DNA of 11,708 nucleotides from Bacteroidales bacterium (GTDB taxonomy: Bacteria; Bacteroidota; Bacteroidia; Bacteroidales; UBA7960), in the NCBI GenBank assembly GCA_003555385.1, contig PWHO01000136.1, positions 1 to 11,708 of the forward strand, given 5' to 3'. Under the pieces are notes generated by a model. The model made no database searches. It was not told the origin of the DNA and worked only from the letters and a program-made list of their open reading frames with translations. Position numbers and translations under genes: made by a program. This document shows positions 7,210 to 11,708 of this stretch, in pieces. How positions within the stretch are numbered: position 1 is the stretch's first letter; every line of letters begins with the position of its first letter.

Positions 7210-8891
7210 TCAATTCTGACCCGTTTCAGCACCAGGTGATTCAACGGGTTGTTTGACAAGTCCTCCACGTGATTTTGCGCAAAACGCATGGACTGGTCGT
7301 AATACAGGAAAACTTTCGGAGCCTCTGCAATAATGATACTGTCCATCCGGTGGTACATCCCTATGCGGATACTGTCATTGGTTTCCGACAAGGCCGCATC
7401 ATAAAGACTGTCAAAAAGCGGGTTGGAAAATCGTGTGTAGTTGGGGCCGGCAGGGGTTTTGTTCCGGCTGTGAAAAAGGGCCAGATAATTTTCTGCATCG
7501 GGATAATCCGCAATCCACGAACCCCGAAAAAAAGAGGCATCGGCATTGGCCATCATCTCCCGGTGAGTAGCCGAAGGGTTGACACTGATCCTGAGCGTAA
7601 CACCAATTCGTGCCAGTTCAAACTGAATATACTGGGCGATATCCTGGTAGGCCTGTGTGGTGTGCAGAGTGATATCCGGCAGGCCTTCCCCACCCGGATA
7701 TCCTGCCTCATCCAGTAACTTCATGGCCCGCTCCGGATCGTAATGGTACCCGCCTTCATTTTCGTTAAACCCAGGCACCCCCTTGGGGACAAAACCGGCA
7801 TGGGCAGGCGTACCAATGTTATTGCGCAAAAATGTCAGCATCTTTTCCCGGTCAAATCCGTAATTGATCGCCTGCCTTACTTTCCTGGAACGAAGAGGCC
7901 AGTCGGGGGGCACACTCTCCGGATCCATCTGGAAGCCCAGGTATTCAGAGTTCAGAAAGGGCATGCTGATCTTCCGGATGCGGTCATGGTACTTCTCCTG
8001 CAATTCGCCACGGGGAGTCAGCAGCTCATCCTGATAACTTGCATCAACCCTGGTGAGCACATCCAGGTTCCCTTTGATGAACTCCAGGAAAGCGGTCTGC
8101 CGGTCGATGATAAAACTGATGGAAACGGCATCAAGGTAGGGCAGCCGCTGATCTCCGTCAAACTCGAAATAGTCCGGGTTTTTCCTGTATACCAACTTCA
8201 CCCCCTCCCGCCAGTAAGCTAAGCGGAAGGGCCCCGTTCCCACGGGGTTGCGCCGGAAATCCTGCCCGTAGGCTTCAATGGCTTCACGGGGAACCACCGC
8301 ACAGTATTGCATAGTCAATAATCCGGGCATGGGCGGGAAAGGCTGCGCCATATGGATTACCAGGGTGGTATCGTCAGGGGCCTCCATATGAAGCTCCCCG
8401 TTTTCTGTTCGCGCCACTTGATTCATCACCCAGGCACCCGGTGCACTCAGCCGGGGATCGAGCAGACGGGAAAAACTATAGATAAAATCATCGGCCACAA
8501 CCCGCCGGCCTTTCCCGCCGGGAAAGCATTCATCATCATGAAAATACACATCGTCACGCAGGAAAAAGGTGTAGGTAAGTCCGTCTTCAGCTACCTGCCA
8601 CTGGCGGGCAATGGCAGGCCGTACACGTAGGCTGTCATCAAGTTCCAGCAAACTGTTGTAAAGCTGGCTCACCGCCCATATGTTTGCCTGATTCCGGGCA
8701 TACACCGGATCCAGGGAGGTAATATTCTGGTCCTCGTTGTAACGAAACACCGTCATCCCCTCGCTGTCAGCCAGGCCGCTGCCGCAGGAGACATTCATCA
8801 ATAAAACCGTCACAAGAGGCAAAACCCGCTGCCATCGTAACGGCAACCCGGGAAGCACCTTGTGAAAAACCCTGCAATTCACCCCAAACAT
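7200..8891 (-). CDS. Peptide-binding lipoprotein of ABC-transporter type (SBP family 5)
   Basis: A 563-residue extracytoplasmic solute-binding protein of the DppA/OppA family, which captures oligopeptides and hands them to an ABC importer. Family marks are the opening ITSLDPVYARNQAN (57-70), VVADDFIYSFSRLLDP (131-146), NPVGTGPFRLAYW (215-227), and the late segments RQAINYGFDREKML and GSWIADYPDAENYLALF. The N-terminal signal region ends in LLMNVSC, giving a lipidated cysteine at residue 36; the -3 position (N) is not ideal. A GTG at 8858 (residue 12) would leave a more usual signal peptide of about 24 residues, so the ATG at 8891 may be too far upstream. The gene begins 9 bases after the purL stop and is probably read from the purL promoter. 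No permease or ATPase gene is visible beside it. It ends 10 bases inside the convergent hydrolase gene. Confidence 0.9.
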   Translation of the reverse strand: MFGVNCRVFHKVLPGLPLRWQRVLPLVTVLLMNVSCGSGLADSEGMTVFRYNEDQNITSLDPVYARNQANIWAVSQLYNSLLELDDSLRVRPAIARQWQVAEDGLTYTFFLRDDVYFHDDECFPGGKGRRVVADDFIYSFSRLLDPRLSAPGAWVMNQVARTENGELHMEAPDDTTLVIHMAQPFPPMPGLLTMQYCAVVPREAIEAYGQDFRRNPVGTGPFRLAYWREGVKLVYRKNPDYFEFDGDQRLPYLDAVSISFIIDRQTAFLEFIKGNLDVLTRVDASYQDELLTPRGELQEKYHDRIRKISMPFLNSEYLGFQMDPESVPPDWPLRSRKVRQAINYGFDREKMLTFLRNNIGTPAHAGFVPKGVPGFNENEGGYHYDPERAMKLLDEAGYPGGEGLPDITLHTTQAYQDIAQYIQFELARIGVTLRISVNPSATHREMMANADASFFRGSWIADYPDAENYLALFHSRNKTPAGPNYTRFSNPLFDSLYDAALSETNDSIRIGMYHRMDSIIIAEAPKVFLYYDQSMRFAQNHVEDLSNNPLNHLVLKRVRIDQQ

Positions 8892-8900
8892 AATTGCTGT

Positions 8901-11144
8901 TTATTCTCCCATCATCTCCGGGAGGGTACGCTCATACAATGCATCCAGTTCGGTAATGCTGCCGAATGAAGTAGCGTCTATAACCGCATCCTTTCCTTCC
9001 ACCTGGCCAAGTACCGTAAAGGGCACCTCGGTTTGCGCCAGCATTTCGACCAGAGCGCCTTCATCCTGCGGCTTCACTGAAACCACCACCCGGCTCTGGG
9101 CCTCTCCGAACAGGAATGCATCCTTACGTACCGCTTCATCAGAATCGATCCGAAAGCCCAGGTTGTTGACGCGGGCCGACTCAAAAAGAGTTACAAACAA
9201 CCCGCCGTCAGCCACGTCATGGGCAGATTGCACAAGCCCCGCCCTGATCAGATCCTTCAGCGCCTGCTGCAGGGCATACTCATCTTCCATGTCAAAGCAA
9301 GGTGCAGGCGAAAGCTTCACACCGTGATAATTGTATACATATTCAGAACTGTTGATATCGTTGCGTGACTCCCCAAGCAGGTAAATCAAGTCGCCTTCTT
9401 CACAGAAACCGAGCCCTGTCAGATGTTTTTTATCATGCAAAAGCCCCAGCATCCCTATCACCGGGGTCGGAAAAACCGGAATCGCCTTGTTGCCCCCGGT
9501 AGAAGACTGGTTGTAAAAACTCACATTCCCTCCGGTTACGGGGGTATCAAGCGCTTTACAGGCTTTGCCCATCCCCTTGATAGCGCCCACAAACTGCCAG
9601 TAAACTTCCGGGTTATAGGGGTTGCCGAAATTCAGGCAGTTGGTAACAGCCATGGGCTCGCCCCCACTGCAAACGATGTTCCGTGCACTTTCCGACACGG
9701 CAATGGCACACCCTTTCTCAGGATCGGCCTGCACATAACGGGCGTTACAATCTACCGCCAGTGCCAGGGCTTTATTGGTTCCCTTGAGGTTGACCACCCC
9801 TGAGTCGGCGGGGGTATTGGTGGTCATATTCTTGGTGCCGACCATGGTATCGTACTGGTCAATCACCCATTTTTTGGATGCAATATTGTGGGATGACAAC
9901 AGGTAACGGGCCACAGCCGGAAGATCCTCCGGCTCCTGCACCTGCTCAATGCGAAACTTGTCTTTTTCTTTGAAATAAGCCGGCTCTTTGTATTCCCTGT
10001 CATATACCGGGGCCCCGCCACCAAGCACCAGTGAATAGGCCGACACCTCAGCCACGAGCTTATCGTGGAAGTAATACCGCATGGTATCCCCTTCGGTCAC
10101 CACTCCGATTTCCACACAATTCAGGTCCCATTTCTCAAACACTTCTTCCACTTCTTTTTCACGGCCTTTTTCCACCACCACCAGCATCCGTTCCTGTGAT
10201 TCGCTCAGCAGAATCTCAAAAGGCTTCATGTCGTTCTGCCGCATGGGTACTTTATCCAGGTAAATATCCATGGCATGTCCGCCTTTCTCTGACATTTCCG
10301 TGGTTGAGCAGGTGATCCCTGCCGCACCCATATCCTGCATCCCTACAACCGCTCCGGTCTTGATCACTTCCAGGGTGGCTTCCAGCAAAAGCTTTTCCTG
10401 GAAAGGATCTCCAACCTGCACCGCCGGGATCTTATCAGCAGATGCCTCCGTAATATCTTCCGACGCAAAAGTGGCCCCGTGAATGCCATCCTTACCGGTT
10501 GCGGAACCCACGATAAACACCGGGTTGCCCTTGCCGTAAGAGGTAGCTGAAATAGTGTTTCCCTTTTTCAACACCCCGACCGACATGGCATTGACCAGGG
10601 GATTGGTGGTATAACAATCATCAAAGAACACTTCTCCACCTACAACCGGCACGCCAAAGGCATTGCCATAATTGCCAATCCCTTTAACCACGCCATTGAG
10701 CAACCACTTGGTGCGTTCAACATCCGGGTTTCCGAAACGCAGGGAATTGAGTTGCGCCACAGGCCGTGCACCCATGGTAAAAATATCGCGGTTGATCCCG
10801 CCCACACCAGTGGCTGCCCCCTGGTAGGGCTCCAGCGCCGAAGGATGGTTATGAGATTCAATCTTGAAGGCACAGGCCAGATTGTCGCCCAGGTCTACCA
10901 GCCCGGCATTTTCATCACCCGCCTCAGCCAGCAAATGCTCCCCTTTATTGGGCAGTGTCTTAATCCACTTGATGGAGTTCTTGTAGGAACAGTGCTCTGA
11001 CCACATCACTGAATAAATGCTCAGTTCTGTGAAATTCGGCGTGCGGCCAAGATATTCCTTGATTTTTTCAAATTCTTCGGGTAACAACCCCAGTTTTTCG
11101 GCCATTTCGAGCGTGGCGATCTGGGTATCGATTGATTGATCCAT
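8901..11144 (-). CDS. purL: Phosphoribosylformylglycinamidine synthase subunit PurL (short form)
   Basis: Catalyses the ATP-dependent conversion of FGAR to FGAM in purine synthesis, using ammonia delivered by PurQ with PurS as bridge. With the ATG at 11144 the protein is 747 residues, the normal size of the small PurL and far from the roughly 1200-1300 of the single-chain form. Motifs include SVMWSEHCSYK (45-55), carrying a conserved histidine, FKIESHNHPSALEPYQGAAT (93-112), GGEVFFDDCY (169-178), the LLSESQERM segment (312-320), DTPVTGGNVSFYNQ (533-546) and HDVADGGL (642-649); the paired PurM-like halves are both complete. The ATG at 11144 is preferred to an in-frame start at 11213 because the family begins near DTQIATLEMAEKLGL, the extra 23 residues have no family match, and a full promoter lies between the two starts. 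The last codons are followed after 9 bases by the peptide-binding protein gene. No purS or purQ is present in the window. Confidence 0.96.
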   Translation of the reverse strand: MDQSIDTQIATLEMAEKLGLLPEEFEKIKEYLGRTPNFTELSIYSVMWSEHCSYKNSIKWIKTLPNKGEHLLAEAGDENAGLVDLGDNLACAFKIESHNHPSALEPYQGAATGVGGINRDIFTMGARPVAQLNSLRFGNPDVERTKWLLNGVVKGIGNYGNAFGVPVVGGEVFFDDCYTTNPLVNAMSVGVLKKGNTISATSYGKGNPVFIVGSATGKDGIHGATFASEDITEASADKIPAVQVGDPFQEKLLLEATLEVIKTGAVVGMQDMGAAGITCSTTEMSEKGGHAMDIYLDKVPMRQNDMKPFEILLSESQERMLVVVEKGREKEVEEVFEKWDLNCVEIGVVTEGDTMRYYFHDKLVAEVSAYSLVLGGGAPVYDREYKEPAYFKEKDKFRIEQVQEPEDLPAVARYLLSSHNIASKKWVIDQYDTMVGTKNMTTNTPADSGVVNLKGTNKALALAVDCNARYVQADPEKGCAIAVSESARNIVCSGGEPMAVTNCLNFGNPYNPEVYWQFVGAIKGMGKACKALDTPVTGGNVSFYNQSSTGGNKAIPVFPTPVIGMLGLLHDKKHLTGLGFCEEGDLIYLLGESRNDINSSEYVYNYHGVKLSPAPCFDMEDEYALQQALKDLIRAGLVQSAHDVADGGLFVTLFESARVNNLGFRIDSDEAVRKDAFLFGEAQSRVVVSVKPQDEGALVEMLAQTEVPFTVLGQVEGKDAVIDATSFGSITELDALYERTLPEMMGE

Positions 11145-11177
11145 AGGTATATAATAAGGGGATGAATTAGTTTGGTA

Positions 11178-11208
11178 CAAAAATACGCAACAAAGCCAAC
11201 CCCCCAAA
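11178..11208 (-). promoter_or_regulatory. Bacteroidota-type promoter of purL
   Basis: On the minus strand a TTTG -33 box (11208 to 11205) is followed after 19 bases by TATTTTTG (11185 to 11178), an exact match to TAnnTTTG. Transcription would begin around 11171, leaving a leader of about 26 bases before the ATG at 11144. This is the best-formed promoter in the window. The leader is too short to hold a purine riboswitch. Confidence 0.65.
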
Positions 11209-11232
11209 ATCATTTCATTGTTTATTAAGCAT

Positions 11233-11240
11233 TATCTTTG
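11233..11240 (+). promoter_or_regulatory. Bacteroidota-type -7 box for the SDR gene
   Basis: TATCTTTG matches TAnnTTTG exactly and lies 18 bases before the ATG at 11259, so the leader would be about a dozen bases. A clear -33 TTTG at 19 bases is missing; TTTC at 11213-11216 is the nearest. The upstream region of this promoter touches that of the purL promoter, with the two -7 boxes only 47 bases apart. Confidence 0.5.
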
Positions 11241-11258
11241 GAAAAAATAATTGCTTTT

Positions 11259-11708
11259 ATGTCAAGAACCATCTTTATTACAGGGGCAACCAGTGGAATC
11301 GGAAGGGCATGTGCCGAAAAATTTGCCGCCTCAAAAGACCAGCTGATCATTTGTGGCCGGCGCATAAAAAGGCTTAGCCAACTCAGGGAGGAACTGGAAA
11401 AAAAGCATGGGATTGCGGTGCTGTCATTGCTGCTGGATGTACGTGACAAAGAAGCGGTCAATAAAGCCATCAAAAAGCTTCCCTTTCACTGGAAAAAAAT
11501 TGATATCCTGGTCAACAATGCCGGGCTGGCATTGGGGCTGTCAGGCATTGACGCCGGAGACACCGACGACTGGGACCAGATGATCGATACCAACCTTAAG
11601 GGATTGCTTTATGTGAGCAAGGCGGTGATCCCCCTGATGAAAGAACAGGGCAGCGGGCATATTGTCAACATCGGATCCGTTGCCGGTGTGGAAACTTACC
11701 CCAAAGGC
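11259..11708 (+). CDS. Short-chain dehydrogenase/reductase, N-terminal part (3' truncated)
   Basis: NAD(P)H-dependent oxidoreductase with a Rossmann fold; 150 codons are visible before the right edge, so about 100 residues are missing. The cofactor motif TGATSGIG occupies residues 8-15. GRR at 33-35 puts arginines just after the second strand, which suggests NADPH over NADH. D60-V61 is the usual adenine-ring contact, NNAG lies at 86-89, N112 is the structural/catalytic asparagine, and S140 in IGSVAG is the catalytic serine. The YxxxK pair would fall just past the edge. The overall sequence (LDVRDKEAV, KIDILVNNAGLALG, MIDTNLKGLLYVSKAV) is closest to the YdfG-like group acting on hydroxy acids or serine, but the substrate cannot be set from this part. 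It is divergent from purL. Confidence 0.93.
   Translation, partial: MSRTIFITGATSGIGRACAEKFAASKDQLIICGRRIKRLSQLREELEKKHGIAVLSLLLDVRDKEAVNKAIKKLPFHWKKIDILVNNAGLALGLSGIDAGDTDDWDQMIDTNLKGLLYVSKAVIPLMKEQGSGHIVNIGSVAGVETYPKG

Noticed and set aside
8885..8892. TATGTTTG on the minus strand as a promoter for the peptide-binding protein
   Set aside because: It matches TAnnTTTG but overlaps the ATG itself, and no TTTG lies 19 bases upstream. It would only make sense with a later start codon.
11145..11213. Longer purL start giving 23 extra residues
   Set aside because: The added segment contains the purL promoter boxes in DNA and does not look like the start of any PurL known to me; the ATG at 11144 gives the usual length.
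1..11708. Defence islands, CRISPR arrays, tRNA or rRNA genes, insertion sequences, phage genes
   Set aside because: No regularly spaced repeats, transposase or integrase motifs, terminal inverted repeats or structured RNA genes were recognised on either strand.

Overview
This window of about 11.7 kb comes from a member of the Bacteroidota. The strongest evidence is a secreted protease with a C-terminal type IX secretion (Por/T9SS) sorting domain. TAnnTTTG-type -7 promoter boxes, weak Shine-Dalgarno signals and a small Bacteroidota-typical protein of the DUF6913 type agree with this. Base composition looks to be roughly 50% GC. I cannot name the genus. PurL is the short form that needs separate PurS and PurQ subunits, which argues against Bacteroides-like relatives that I recall carrying the large single-chain enzyme.

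Layout from left to right. The 3' half of valS (valyl-tRNA synthetase) reads rightward and enters from the left edge. Convergent to it is a leftward cluster spanning 1327-6248. In transcription order this holds a secreted protein of unknown function, a flavin reductase-like protein, a DUF6913-like gene broken by one in-frame TAG, dapA (lysine/diaminopimelate synthesis), and a T9SS-exported M14 zinc carboxypeptidase. A rightward PhnP-like metallo-beta-lactamase-fold hydrolase follows, divergent from the secreted-protein gene. It converges with a 10-base overlap on a leftward peptide-binding lipoprotein gene, which lies only 9 bases downstream of purL. purL and a rightward short-chain dehydrogenase (SDR), cut by the right edge, diverge from one short promoter region.

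Most of the content is housekeeping: protein synthesis, purine synthesis and lysine/cell-wall precursor synthesis. Envelope or secreted proteins are mixed in. No tRNA, rRNA, CRISPR array, insertion sequence, phage gene or recognisable defence system is visible, and I do not see a new multi-gene system.

The features most worth checking are: the single amber codon splitting an otherwise intact DUF6913-like frame just upstream of, and overlapping, dapA; a degenerate 20-base repeat that duplicates the end of valS together with its stop codon; an uninterrupted run of eight G in the secreted-protein gene; and an orphan peptide-binding lipoprotein apparently co-transcribed with purL.
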